Shown: piece by piece, positions 35,863 to 44,765 of the stretch
How positions within the stretch are numbered: the stretch's first letter is position 1
How the letters are laid out: each line of letters opens with the position of its first letter
Assembly: GCA_964620445.1 (NCBI GenBank)
Contig: CAZUHB010000013.1
Location: forward strand, 1-64,000
Length of the DNA: 64,000 nt
Origin: CAZUHB01 sp964620445
GTDB lineage: Bacteria > Planctomycetota > B15-G4 > CAYZWU01
Direction: 5' to 3'
Made by a program: the position numbers and the translations under genes
Notes under the pieces: model-generated
Seen by the model: only the letters and a program-made list of their open reading frames with translations
What the model was told of the DNA's origin: nothing
Database searches by the model: none

Positions 35863-37095
35863 ATGAAAAAGAACTCGCAAATCACCAGGATACTCGACCT
35901 GGCCAGACAGGTTCCACCGGTCCCGTCGCTGTCGAGCGAGGCCGACGAAAGCGCCTTGCGGAATGCGTCCGACGCGATTGCCGACCTCGCGGCGGGCGAC
36001 GGGGCGATCGGCGGGGCCGAAAAAGAGCTCCTCTCCGAAGGTCCTCCCCTTCCTGTCGGGCAGATCCTGGCGATCAAGCTCGCCCGTTCGCTGTCGGCCG
36101 TGCGGGACCTTGATCGGCCGGCCACCCTGCGCGTCATCTTCGCCATGTACAGGGAACGGAACAGGATGCATCGGGCGGCGCGGCTCAACCCCCACGGCGA
36201 AGATTTCCTGCGAAACAAGATCGGCCAACTCGAACACCTCTTTGCCCGGAGCCCGGCGGACTGGACCCTCACCGCTGTCGACGACGGTTGTCCGGAGGGG
36301 AGCGGCCGCCTCGCGCAGGGGATCATCGAGAAATCTTTTCCCCACTACGCCGAGGCACGCAAGGTGGACGTTCTCTTTCTCGAGGAGGCGATCGCCGGGG
36401 GCGAACCGGAAGCGGCCGGGATTCCCGATGCGACGACGAGCACCAAGGGCGGGAGCATTCTCTACGGTCTCCGAAAACTCGCTGCCCGATCCGAACCGGA
36501 CGACGTGCTCCTCTTCACCGACGCCGACCTCTCCACTCATCTGGGGCAGGCGGGTTTCCTCATGGCGCCGATCGTGAACGGTCAAGCCGACGTCGTCGCC
36601 GGTTCGCGGCGCGAGACCGACTCGGCCCAGGTCAAATCCACCGCACGGAGCAGCCGCGGCAGGCTGTTCATTCACCTCTGGAAGCGGATGCTGCCCGTCC
36701 TGCGGGAGATCATCGATTCCCAGGCGGCGTTCAAGGCGTTTCGCGCGGGACCCATGAAAACCGTCCTGGCCGCCGCGAGCGAATTCGGTTTCGCCATCGA
36801 CATCGAATTGCTCCTCCTCGCCCACGTGCAAGGTCTCGGGTTCGCCAAGTCGGGCATCTGCTGGATCGATTCGGAAATCGAGTCATCGACCACCGGGCAG
36901 GAGACGCACCTGACAATGCTCAAATCGGTGGCCCAGTTCCGGCGGCGGCACTTGCCCCCCGACCTGCCCGGCGGCGAGATTGCGCTCATGGTGGAATCGT
37001 TCACCTTTGCCGAATGGAACGATTTGCTCGAAAATCCTCCCCCGGCGATACTGACCGCGTCGCTCGACCGGCTGGGCGATCCCGAAATCATGTGA
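35863..37095 (+). CDS. Family 2-type glycosyltransferase with long N-terminal extension
   Basis: 410 residues. The first about 95 residues are helical with no known match. A GT-A domain follows with TLTAVDDGCPEGSG (nucleotide), LLFTDADLSTHLGQAGFL (DxD metal site), VVAGSRRETDSAQ, IIDSQAAFKAFRA and ESSTTGQETHLTMLKSV. The DAD and SQAAFKAFR wording resembles DPM1-like sugar transferases using lipid acceptors. Cytoplasmic; last gene of the plus-strand run from 32103. Confidence 0.8.
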   Translation: MKKNSQITRILDLARQVPPVPSLSSEADESALRNASDAIADLAAGDGAIGGAEKELLSEGPPLPVGQILAIKLARSLSAVRDLDRPATLRVIFAMYRERNRMHRAARLNPHGEDFLRNKIGQLEHLFARSPADWTLTAVDDGCPEGSGRLAQGIIEKSFPHYAEARKVDVLFLEEAIAGGEPEAAGIPDATTSTKGGSILYGLRKLAARSEPDDVLLFTDADLSTHLGQAGFLMAPIVNGQADVVAGSRRETDSAQVKSTARSSRGRLFIHLWKRMLPVLREIIDSQAAFKAFRAGPMKTVLAAASEFGFAIDIELLLLAHVQGLGFAKSGICWIDSEIESSTTGQETHLTMLKSVAQFRRRHLPPDLPGGEIALMVESFTFAEWNDLLENPPPAILTASLDRLGDPEIM

Positions 37096-37101
37096 GGGCT
37101 C

Positions 37102-37135
37102 GAAAAAAACCGACCGGGAATCATATCCCGGCCGG
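37102..37135 (-). terminator. Intrinsic terminator for the 38319-37189 gene
   Basis: Hairpin with core CCGGGA (37114-37119) / TCCCGG (37126-37131), extended to about ten pairs with one mismatch. On the minus strand it is followed by seven T residues (complement of the A-run at 37103-37109). It lies about 50 bases past the stop of the HEAT-like gene and just after the converging glycosyltransferase. Confidence 0.75.
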
Positions 37136-37188
37136 CTCCCTCGGTATAACCCTCGCCTCGTTTCAGGAGGCGTTCGAAACAGTGCGAC

Positions 37189-38319
37189 TCATTCCGAGAG
37201 TCGTTCCAGGCATTCCGCTGCTGCTCGCCTCACAGATATCGGCAGATGTCCCGCCTTGCGGATCAGGTCGAGCTGTTTTCGGCTTTCGCGCGTGTTGATC
37301 CGCGCCAGCCCCAGGACAGCCGCCGTGCCGCCCTTGGAATCGTAGGCGTGGAGAGCGAGATCTCCCAGGGCGGCGACCGCACCGCCCGTCCGGTCCGCCG
37401 TGAGCGCCGCGGCGGCAGCTTCCTGCACTCCGGCGAGCTTCATCCACATCACCCCCCGGATCGTGGCCACGCCCTTGCCGCGCCCCATGTTGCCGAGCAC
37501 GTAGAGCACGTTGGTGCGTGTTGTTTTGTCGATTTTTCCGAAATCGGCGACCAGCGCGGCGGGCAGGCCCTCCTCGCTGCTCCCCGCCAGGATCGCGGCG
37601 ATCTGATCCCGGTGGAAGCTCCCCGACGGACCGCGCACCGTGCTGATCAGCTCCCTTTCGAGGCCGGCGGGCCTCACCTCTCCGAGCGCATCGAGAAGGC
37701 AGCGCTGGAGTTCGCAGTTCGGCGCTGTCTGGCGGAAACGTTCGAGCAGCCTCGTCCTGTCGAGCCCGTCGAGAAGCTCGAGGCTCCCCTTCGTTCGGAC
37801 CGCGTCGATGAGGGTGCTGCGCAGAAGAGTGGGTTTCCCCTGGCCGAGTGCGATCCGGAGAAGTCCGGCAACGGCCTCGGACTGCTCTTCGAGATCCGCG
37901 TCGACCACCGAGGCTTGAAGCCGGGCCGCCTCGACCAGGAGCCGCCCCTCGTCGCCGCTGGCGCAAAGCGCGCTCAGCGGCGATGCCATGGCCATGTAGA
38001 GCGGCCCCGAGTAGGGCACCGCCGGAACGTGGCCGAGCTGGCGCAGAAAGAGGAGCATCTTGCCGTGGTCCTCGAGATGGACGTGGTAGCAGACGTGGTT
38101 CGCCATGAGGATTCCGAAGGATCCTTCGGGCAGTGCGCCCTTGATCACCTCCGGACCGTCGAGACGGTAGAGATCGAAACCCCCGCCGTCCGCCCGCTCC
38201 TTGTGGAGCGTTCCGACCACGACGAGATCCGCCTCTGCAAGGTGAAAGCCGATCGAGTTGCCGCTCGCGGCCGCGACCGCGAGCAGACCGATGGCGATGG
38301 ACAGAATTCCCCTTTTCAT
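37189..38319 (-). CDS. Secreted HEAT-repeat-like protein
   Basis: 376 residues. Signal peptide (KRGILSIAIGLLAVAAAS). Residues about 25-125 form a small beta domain (ADLVVVGTLHKERADGGGFDLYRLDGPEVIKG). The rest is alanine/leucine-rich helical repeats (LLRIALGQGKPTLLRSTLIDAVR, NVLYVLGNMGRGKGVATIRGV, AAAAALTADRTGGAVAALGDLAL) with the HEAT/PBS-lyase look. Probably periplasmic and protein-binding. 49 bp after the large lipoprotein gene, so likely the second gene of a two-gene operon ending at the terminator near 37110. Confidence 0.75.
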   Translation of the reverse strand: MKRGILSIAIGLLAVAAASGNSIGFHLAEADLVVVGTLHKERADGGGFDLYRLDGPEVIKGALPEGSFGILMANHVCYHVHLEDHGKMLLFLRQLGHVPAVPYSGPLYMAMASPLSALCASGDEGRLLVEAARLQASVVDADLEEQSEAVAGLLRIALGQGKPTLLRSTLIDAVRTKGSLELLDGLDRTRLLERFRQTAPNCELQRCLLDALGEVRPAGLERELISTVRGPSGSFHRDQIAAILAGSSEEGLPAALVADFGKIDKTTRTNVLYVLGNMGRGKGVATIRGVMWMKLAGVQEAAAAALTADRTGGAVAALGDLALHAYDSKGGTAAVLGLARINTRESRKQLDLIRKAGHLPISVRRAAAECLERLSE

Positions 38320-38368
38320 TTCCTCTATTCCCTTTTCCCCGTTATGTCCCCGGCGCCCGCAACCTTCC

Positions 38369-40999
38369 CTAATTGTTGTAGAACGCCTTTTCCTTCAAGT
38401 ATGCCTGATTCAGCCTGTTGAACCGTGTTCCCACGGCGTTCGTGTAGGTGAAATTCGTTGACGGCGCCATGATGTTCACGTTCGGCGATTGAAAGAGCTC
38501 CGGATAGGACGACATGCTGATGTGGTTCGACGTCGATCCGGGAAAATTCAGATTGTCGCCGCCATAGAGACCGTTCGGCATCTTGCCGTTGACGGCCACG
38601 CCCATGGAGTGGCCCATCTCGTGCGAGCAGAGCACCGCAATGTAGCGCGCCAGCCGATCGACGGCCGTCAGGATCGCATCGCGCCGGATCGCGGCATCGC
38701 CCGTCACCGAGGGACCCGTACCTGCGATGTCCATGAGGATGTCGCTGTCGTACATGTGGGTTCCGACCGGATAACCGCGGCCGGGAATGAAATCGTCGAA
38801 GGTGAGCCGGAAGAGGCCGTAGTAGGAACCGTTCACCTCGTAGATGAAAATCCTCGTGGTGAAGATGCCGAGATTGGTCCCCGGATTGTAGGGGCTCGAT
38901 CCCTTGTACAGGGTGTCGTTGTCCTGGTTCTTGTTGCACCGGTCGATGAACGCCACGCCGAGAGCGCCAATGTCGCTGTCGCCGCCGATCGCCATGAGCG
39001 ATCTGGGAAAGGAATCATAGCTCACCTGCGGGGATTTCCCCGGAAACGACGCGGACTGGCAAATTCCGAAATCGATGTTGGCCCCTTCGAAAATCACGTC
39101 CTTCAACTCGCTCTTGACCCCGTCGACGATCATCGTACGCATCAGCTCGTTCGAGTCGTACTCCGTGCCGGGAACGTCGATCGGATAGTCGCAGTTGAGG
39201 CCGAACAGCTTGAGATCTTCGTCGAAATCGGCTTTGCCGTTCGAATTCCTGGCAGCCGTCACCGAGATGTAGCTCGAACCAGAAATCGAAATGTTGTAAA
39301 GATCGCGCCCGAACACGAGAAACCACATCTGGCTCGAATTGACGGTGGTCCTGAACGGCCGCTGCGCTGCCGTGGGCGTTTTCACCCGGAACTGATAGAC
39401 GGCCTGATCCGATTCGTTGCCGAGTATATCCTCGACCGTGGCGTTGACCGTCACCATTCCGGCCACGAAGGACATCCCCTCGGGCATCTCGAAGGAGGCG
39501 CCGTCCTCGTCGGCGATCACCTCGGTCAGATAGGGGACGAGGTTCGTCCCGGCCGGGATCGTGGTGCCGTCGTTGGCGGCCGGCACCGATGCGGTGAGCA
39601 CGATGGTTTCGGGATCGACGCCGGCGCCGCCCTCGTCATGGTATTCGAGATCGAAACCGAAACCCATTCGCGGCACCTGCATGGTGCCGCCCGCGGCGCC
39701 GTCGCCGTTCAGGCATTCGGGAACGTTGTTGACGGTGAGCAGATCGATGACCGGCTCCTCGTACTCCATGGCGATAATGGTGACATAGTCGTCGATGCCG
39801 GGCGAAGCGGGCAGGTAAGCCGCGTTTCCCGCCAGATCGATCACGGCGTCGTTTTCGTGGGACACGTTGATCTTCGACGATCCGAGTGTGAAGGACGGAT
39901 TCCAGCCGAGGGTGATCATGAGGGCGTTCGGATTCGCCTCGAGAATCTGGATCGGCAGAGGAGATCCGAACCCGAGCGTATCTCCCGCGTACCAGAAATC
40001 GACATCGTCATCATCAAACACCGCACCGCCATCCGCGTCCATCCTCTCATCGAAGAGCAGGATGAGCGGCCAGCCGGTCTGCGGATTCCCCGATCCGTAG
40101 TAAACCGCGGCCTGCAGCTTGGGCAGGTCGTCGGGAATGCTGGCGCCATCGCCGTCCACCGTGGCCTGGGCCGTTCCATCGGATGCCGTGTCGATCTCGT
40201 TCTCGAGCAGGTCTCGAACGTTCGATACCGCGATCTCTGCAAGAGTACCGAAACGCAAGTTGGCCGAATCGTCCCCATCGAGAATGATCGAGGTCATCTT
40301 TTCCACTGCATCGTAGGAGATGGTGGAACCGGACGGGATGGCCAGGGGATCACCCTGGGGATTCTCGAGGGAGAAATTGGCCAGATCAACGGCGTCAGCG
40401 GCATTCACGGGCTCGTCGAAGATGATTTCGAGAATGTCGTTCTCTTCGTTCTTCACTGCCGTGGCCGTGAAAGCGTCAACCGCGGGAGAGTCCGAGTCGC
40501 CCCGGTTGTTGAGCACGATGATGAAGGGAGAGGTCGCCGCCTCGATCCCCTTGATCCGGATGCGGAGCTTGACGCAGTTCAGATTCACGTCCGGTAGATC
40601 GCCTATAGCGTCCGAGTCCCAGGCGAAAACATGATCCACTCCCCCCGGCCCGGCGGCGAGCGCGTTCAGCCCGTCGCTCGGATTCGGTTCGCCGCCGAGC
40701 GGATCGGTCAGATCCTCGGTGCAATCCGAGAAGGACTCGCCGCCGTCGGTAGAAAAATCGAGAGTGATGTTGGCCGACGAGCGCTTGGCGCTGTAAAGTG
40801 TGTATTCAACGAGGATTGTACCATCTTGGTCGGGATCGGTCTCTCCAGACAGATCGCCGAAGGACGCAGAAGTTGCCGAGGATCGGCTCACCGGACCGTT
40901 TCCGCCGCCGCCTCCCCCGCCGCCGCAGCCCGCAAGTGATAGAATCATGGTTGCGATCGCCGCGAGCGCCCCGAGATGATATGTTTGATTTGTCGTCAT
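38369..40999 (-). CDS. Large lipoprotein with metzincin-like zinc protease motif
   Basis: 876 residues. Signal HLGALAAIATMILSLAG then Cys25, followed by a run of glycines, as in many exported lipoproteins. Residues 35-500 look like several beta-sandwich/Big-type repeats (ILEIIFDEPVNAADAVDLANFSLENP style). The C-terminal 350 residues are a catalytic-like domain with HEMGHSMG at 793-800 and a possible Met-turn NVNIMAP near 840; the third zinc ligand of classic HExxHxxGxxH is not in the usual place. Probably a cell-surface protease, active or relic. Starts the operon with the HEAT-like gene. I know no close family. Confidence 0.75.
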   Translation of the reverse strand: MTTNQTYHLGALAAIATMILSLAGCGGGGGGGGNGPVSRSSATSASFGDLSGETDPDQDGTILVEYTLYSAKRSSANITLDFSTDGGESFSDCTEDLTDPLGGEPNPSDGLNALAAGPGGVDHVFAWDSDAIGDLPDVNLNCVKLRIRIKGIEAATSPFIIVLNNRGDSDSPAVDAFTATAVKNEENDILEIIFDEPVNAADAVDLANFSLENPQGDPLAIPSGSTISYDAVEKMTSIILDGDDSANLRFGTLAEIAVSNVRDLLENEIDTASDGTAQATVDGDGASIPDDLPKLQAAVYYGSGNPQTGWPLILLFDERMDADGGAVFDDDDVDFWYAGDTLGFGSPLPIQILEANPNALMITLGWNPSFTLGSSKINVSHENDAVIDLAGNAAYLPASPGIDDYVTIIAMEYEEPVIDLLTVNNVPECLNGDGAAGGTMQVPRMGFGFDLEYHDEGGAGVDPETIVLTASVPAANDGTTIPAGTNLVPYLTEVIADEDGASFEMPEGMSFVAGMVTVNATVEDILGNESDQAVYQFRVKTPTAAQRPFRTTVNSSQMWFLVFGRDLYNISISGSSYISVTAARNSNGKADFDEDLKLFGLNCDYPIDVPGTEYDSNELMRTMIVDGVKSELKDVIFEGANIDFGICQSASFPGKSPQVSYDSFPRSLMAIGGDSDIGALGVAFIDRCNKNQDNDTLYKGSSPYNPGTNLGIFTTRIFIYEVNGSYYGLFRLTFDDFIPGRGYPVGTHMYDSDILMDIAGTGPSVTGDAAIRRDAILTAVDRLARYIAVLCSHEMGHSMGVAVNGKMPNGLYGGDNLNFPGSTSNHISMSSYPELFQSPNVNIMAPSTNFTYTNAVGTRFNRLNQAYLKEKAFYNN

Positions 41000-41754
41000 C
41001 TTTGCCTTCCCCTTTTCTCAGCTTCCCTTATGTTCGGCGCGACAACCCGTTAGCTTTAGTTCATATGTACTTATTTCTTACTAATATTTTCCCTTCATTT
41101 AACTCACACGGTCAGCATCTATAAGTTCTTATATTTTAGTGTAGTTAAGAAAACACGGAATGTCCTTGAACTCGAGTCCTATCGAGATACTCTGAAGGTT
41201 TACTCACTCAGGATTACGGTGCCGAAAGGAGAAAATCCGCGAATAGACCGTGAACGGGCCTCCCGTGATGGTGGTTGATCGATCTGGGGAATATTTCGAC
41301 GCGGGGCCGGAGGGGTATTCAGAGGTTGGGCCAAATGATCAATAAAAAATTACGCATCATAATCATATTCATTAAAAGCAGTAAGGACACCAATCCAAAA
41401 TATCGGACGTAATTCTGGAAAAAAAATGCCCTTCAGGCCAATTAAAAGACTATAAAGTACAGTGTGTTCAACGTTTTCAATAGTGTAGATCGAACACCGA
41501 AATGCTCTTTATAAAACGATCAAACACAATCATCCGGACAAGGTTGTGTGCCAACACGTATAATCATTCCTTCTTCTTCTTCCCCTTTTCCCGAAAACTC
41601 CTTGGCCGGATGATTTTTTATTTTTGGACTTTCTTCCTGTACCTCCCTGAAAACAGATCCACATTACATCTTATTCCGAGTAACTTCGACCTGGACGGTG
41701 TGGCAGATCGCGTGGGATCGGTTCGAGGAGCTCAAGCCGCGTCAATTCCGATTC
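41000..41754. other. AT-rich intergenic region (755 bp) without recognisable gene
   Basis: Separates the lipoprotein gene start (minus) from ruvC (minus). Much more AT-rich than flanking genes, especially 41040-41160 and 41340-41660. It contains no ORF with a ribosome site and plausible protein. The lipoprotein promoter must lie near 41000-41150. The composition change could mark a small insertion remnant or a long regulatory region. Confidence 0.5.
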
Positions 41755-42225
41755 TCACAATATCCGATGTGAATGGCAAATCGCGATCGCCAGCGCATCG
41801 GTCTCATCGAGCGTCTCCTCGTCGACAGAGACACCGAGAATGACCTGGACCATCTCGCGCACCTGCTCCTTCGTGGCGTTTCCCCTGCCGGTGACCGCTT
41901 TTTTTACCTCTGCTGGTGTGTAGCTCTCCACTGGAAGGCCGGCAGCAGCCGCCGCCAGTACGATCACTCCGCGCGCCTCACCGATCTTGATCAGTGTGGC
42001 CGTGTTGGGACCGTGAAAGATGTCCTCCACGGCAACGACCTGGGGCGAGGTCTTTTCAATCACCTGGCTGACCCCCTGGTGGATCCGGTTCAGTTTCACG
42101 CTGAGCGCCTCCTTGGCCGGCGCCCGGATCACACCCGACGCGATCGGCTCGAGACGGTTTCCCTTCACATCGAGAACTCCCCATCCCACGATACGCGTGC
42201 CAGGATCGATCCCGAGAATTCGCAT
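41755..42225 (-). CDS. ruvC: Holliday junction resolvase RuvC
   Basis: 156 residues. Cleaves Holliday junctions during recombination, working with RuvAB (not in this window). Catalytic acids are visible at Asp7 (GIDPGTRIVGWG), Glu67 (VEDIF), Asp140 and Asp143 (LDETDALAIAICH). TPAEVKKAVTGRGNATKEQV is the conserved helix. ATG at 42225 preceded by GGGAGGC. Slightly short at the C-terminus compared with E. coli (173). Divergent from ispD. Confidence 0.96.
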   Translation of the reverse strand: MRILGIDPGTRIVGWGVLDVKGNRLEPIASGVIRAPAKEALSVKLNRIHQGVSQVIEKTSPQVVAVEDIFHGPNTATLIKIGEARGVIVLAAAAAGLPVESYTPAEVKKAVTGRGNATKEQVREMVQVILGVSVDEETLDETDALAIAICHSHRIL

Positions 42226-42379
42226 GTTGCCTCCCTAGAGGGTGCGTGGTAATGTCGAATCCGATCTAGAATTCGACCATCGGAGAGATCATGCACTTCG
42301 CAGCGCGAAAAGAAAAGCCTGTGTTTTCCTCTGGCCGGAACCTCAAACGGGAGCAGACGGCGCGAGAGGAACGACAGCG

Positions 42380-43081
42380 ATGACAGGTCACGCCCCTTCC
42401 ACATCAGTGGTCATCCTCGCGGCCGGCAGCGGAACACGCATGGGTGCCGAGAAGAACAAGGTTTTTCTCGACCTCGGCGGAGTCACCATTCTCGAGCACT
42501 CGTTGAGCTTGTTCGCCACGCTTCCCTTCGTGCATGAGATCGTGCTCGTACATGCCGCGAGGGATCGCGAGGTCCTGGAGGAATGCTTTGCGAGCCGTCT
42601 CGACGATCTCGGTGTGACGCGGTGCGTCGTCGGAGGGAACAGACGCGTCGATTCATCGAGAGCCGGTGTGGCGGCCTGCGACACGGCGTCCGATCTCATC
42701 CTCATCCATGACGCGGCCCGCCCCTTCGCGCCGGCGGCCGGAGTCGAGGCCGCTGTCCGGGCCGCGGCCGAGAAGGGCGCGGCGATTCTGGCGGTCCCTC
42801 TCGAGGACACTCTCAAGGAATCGAGCGATCACCGCACGATCGACAAGACCCTTCCGCGTGCCGCGCTGTACCGCGCCCAAACGCCGCAGGTTTTTCAGAA
42901 CGCTCTGATCAGACGCCTGCTCGCCGAGGCGGGCGATCAGGATTTCACCGACGACGCGGCCCTGGTCGAGGCTGCCGGCAGACCGGTCGCGCTCGTTGCT
43001 GGCAGCGAACAGAACATCAAGATCACCACTCCAGGACACCTCGACCTGGCGCGGGCCATTTTCCGGACTGAGAGGGAATAA
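42380..43081 (+). CDS. ispD: 2-C-methyl-D-erythritol 4-phosphate cytidylyltransferase
   Basis: 233 residues. Third step of the MEP isoprenoid pathway: CTP + MEP to CDP-ME. Motifs: VVILAAGSGTRMGAEKNKVFLDLGG (CTP loop), VVGGNRRVDSSRAGV, LILIHDAARPF, TLPRAALYRAQTPQVFQ, FTDDAALVEAAGRPVALVAGSEQNIKITTPGHL (substrate site). ATG 42380 has GAGAGGA nine bases upstream; the frame extends further left but lacks homology. IspF follows after four bases, giving the usual ispDF pair. Confidence 0.96.
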   Translation: MTGHAPSTSVVILAAGSGTRMGAEKNKVFLDLGGVTILEHSLSLFATLPFVHEIVLVHAARDREVLEECFASRLDDLGVTRCVVGGNRRVDSSRAGVAACDTASDLILIHDAARPFAPAAGVEAAVRAAAEKGAAILAVPLEDTLKESSDHRTIDKTLPRAALYRAQTPQVFQNALIRRLLAEAGDQDFTDDAALVEAAGRPVALVAGSEQNIKITTPGHLDLARAIFRTERE

Positions 43082-43085
43082 CGCC

Positions 43086-43574
43086 ATGAAACAATCCCCC
43101 CACCTCGGACTGCGGACAGGGATCGGATTCGACTTTCACCGTTTTTCGAAGGAGGGCACGATCGTGCTCGGCGGACACCGCATCGACGGATGCCCCGCGC
43201 TCGAAGGGCATAGCGACGCCGACGCCCTGCTGCACGCCGCCATCGACGCCGTGCTCGGCGCGGCCGGGGAGGTCGACATCGGCACCCTCTACCCGGACAC
43301 GGACGAAGCGTTCTTCAACGCCGACAGCAGCGACTTCGCTCGCCAGGTGGCGCGCATGGTGGAGGAACGCGGTTTTACGATCATCAACGTGGACTCCGTT
43401 CTGATCTGCGACCGGCCCATGATCTCCACGGAACGCCCCGGCATCAGGGCAGGACTGGCGCGCGCATTCGGCATAGACATCGAACGGGTCAACGTGAAAG
43501 GCAAAACGCGCGAGAGTGGACAGGGCCGGGGCGACGGCGTGGAAGCGATGGCCGTTGCGCTTCTGGCCCGATAG
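43086..43574 (+). CDS. ispF: 2-C-methyl-D-erythritol 2,4-cyclodiphosphate synthase
   Basis: 162 residues, trimeric zinc enzyme that cyclises CDP-ME-2P. Metal/substrate motifs: GIGFDFHRF (Asp, His), GGHRIDGCPALEGHSDADALLHAAIDAVLGAAGEVDIGTLYPDTDE, FTIINVDSVLICDRP and the final NVKGKTRESGQGRGDGVEAMAVALL. Complete. Together with ispD gives two consecutive-pathway enzymes; other MEP genes are outside. Confidence 0.96.
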   Translation: MKQSPHLGLRTGIGFDFHRFSKEGTIVLGGHRIDGCPALEGHSDADALLHAAIDAVLGAAGEVDIGTLYPDTDEAFFNADSSDFARQVARMVEERGFTIINVDSVLICDRPMISTERPGIRAGLARAFGIDIERVNVKGKTRESGQGRGDGVEAMAVALLAR

Positions 43575-43705
43575 TCGTTCCCTGTCGGAATGCGGTCGAT
43601 CGGCTTTCGAAATCGAAAGCGCCGCAATCCTGAAGGGGAGACTCCGGTTCGGGAAATATCACCCCTTCATTCGGCGCGATGTGCTATTAGGATGCGAGCC
43701 ATTTT

Positions 43706-43735
43706 TTGACAAGCCGCAAAACACGGCGATGACAG
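43706..43735 (+). promoter_or_regulatory. Candidate promoter of the metal ABC operon
   Basis: TTGACA (43706-43711) is a perfect -35 element. The -10 region is weak (ATGACA at 17-base spacing). A GCCG (43713-43716) / CGGC (43724-43727) inverted repeat sits between them and could be a repressor site. Confidence 0.3.
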
Positions 43736-43748
43736 ACGCAAACCAAAT

Positions 43749-43765
43749 GGTGAGAATTCATCACC
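43749..43765 (+). promoter_or_regulatory. Inverted-repeat operator candidate upstream of the metal ABC operon
   Basis: GGTGA (43749-43753) / TCACC (43761-43765), centred on GAATTC-like bases, ends 16 bases before the substrate-binding-protein start, next to the ribosome site. The position is suitable for a DtxR/MntR/Fur-type metal repressor, but no consensus is matched firmly. Confidence 0.3.
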
Positions 43766-43781
43766 CTGGGAGGAATAAATT

Positions 43782-44738
43782 ATGTTCATAAAAGGAAACC
43801 TCGGTCTCGCGATCGTGGCGCTCGCGGCGATTCTGCTCGGCGGCTGCTCGTCCGAAAGCAACGAAGGGAGCGGCGATCTGTCGAGCCGGGCCGTACGCAT
43901 CGTGGCGACCACCGGTATGGTGGCCGATGCGGTGAGCCGTGTGGGCGGCGAACGCGTCGAGGTCAACGCCCTGATGGGACCGGGCGTCGACCCCCACCTC
44001 TACAAGGCCTCGGAAGGAGACGTGATGCGTATGGCCGAGGCTGACGCGATCTTTTACAACGGCCTCCACCTCGAGGGGAAACTGACCGAGGTCTTCGAAC
44101 AGATGAAGAGGCGCGATATCCGCACCGTGGCGGTTGCCGGAAGCATCGATCCCTCCCGTCTCCTCAGCCCGCCCGAATTCGAGGGGGCCAAGGATCCCCA
44201 CATCTGGTTCGATGTGAGCCTCTGGATGATGGCCGTGGAAGCGATCCGCAATGCGCTCGCCGAGCTCGATCCGATTCACAAGGGCACCTACGAGGCGAAT
44301 ACCTCGGCCTACCTCGGAGAACTGGCCACTCTCCACCGGTACGTCCAGGACGAGACGAACAGGATCCCCGAAGCCCAGCGCGTGCTCATCACCGCCCATG
44401 ACGCCTTCAACTATTTCGGCAGAGCCTACGGTCTCGAGGTGCGGGGGCTTCAGGGGATCAGCACCGCGACCGAGGCCGGAACGGGCGATGTGCAGGAACT
44501 CGTCGCCTTCATCGCGGAGAGAAAGATCCCCGCCATGTTCGTCGAATCCTCCGTTCCCAGACGCAGCATCGAGGCTGTCCAGGCTGCCGTGCGCGCAAGG
44601 GGATTCGAGGTGCAGATCGGAGGAGAGCTCTTCTCCGACGCCATGGGATCTCCGGAGAGCGCCGAGGGCACCTACACGGGGATGGTGCGCCACAACATCG
44701 ACACGATCAGAGCGGCTTTGTGCGGACGATCGGAATAA
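43782..44738 (+). CDS. Mn/Zn ABC transporter substrate-binding lipoprotein (TroA/ZnuA family)
   Basis: 318 residues. Lipoprotein signal with LLGGC lipobox. Cluster 9 (TroA-like) fold. Metal ligands are likely the His of GPGVDPHLYKAS, the His of DPHIWFD, and the late acidic residues in FVESSVPRRS and GGELFSDAMG. ITAHDAFNYFGRAYGLEVRGLQGISTATEAG is typical of manganese/zinc types; no long His-rich loop as in strict zinc binders, so manganese is favoured. ATG with GGGAGGAA. First gene of a four-gene operon. Confidence 0.92.
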   Translation: MFIKGNLGLAIVALAAILLGGCSSESNEGSGDLSSRAVRIVATTGMVADAVSRVGGERVEVNALMGPGVDPHLYKASEGDVMRMAEADAIFYNGLHLEGKLTEVFEQMKRRDIRTVAVAGSIDPSRLLSPPEFEGAKDPHIWFDVSLWMMAVEAIRNALAELDPIHKGTYEANTSAYLGELATLHRYVQDETNRIPEAQRVLITAHDAFNYFGRAYGLEVRGLQGISTATEAGTGDVQELVAFIAERKIPAMFVESSVPRRSIEAVQAAVRARGFEVQIGGELFSDAMGSPESAEGTYTGMVRHNIDTIRAALCGRSE

Positions 44739-44765
44739 TTCTGTCAACCCCCTCGGAGGTGCGCC

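Noticed and set aside
41502..41843. Plus-strand frame of 113 codons in the AT-rich gap and ruvC
   Set aside because: Overlaps ruvC antisense, has no ribosome site and reads as low-complexity noise.
43595..43625. Hairpin CGGCTTTCG/CGAAAGCGCCG after ispF
   Set aside because: Bulged stem without T-tract; may be a weak terminator but not supportable.
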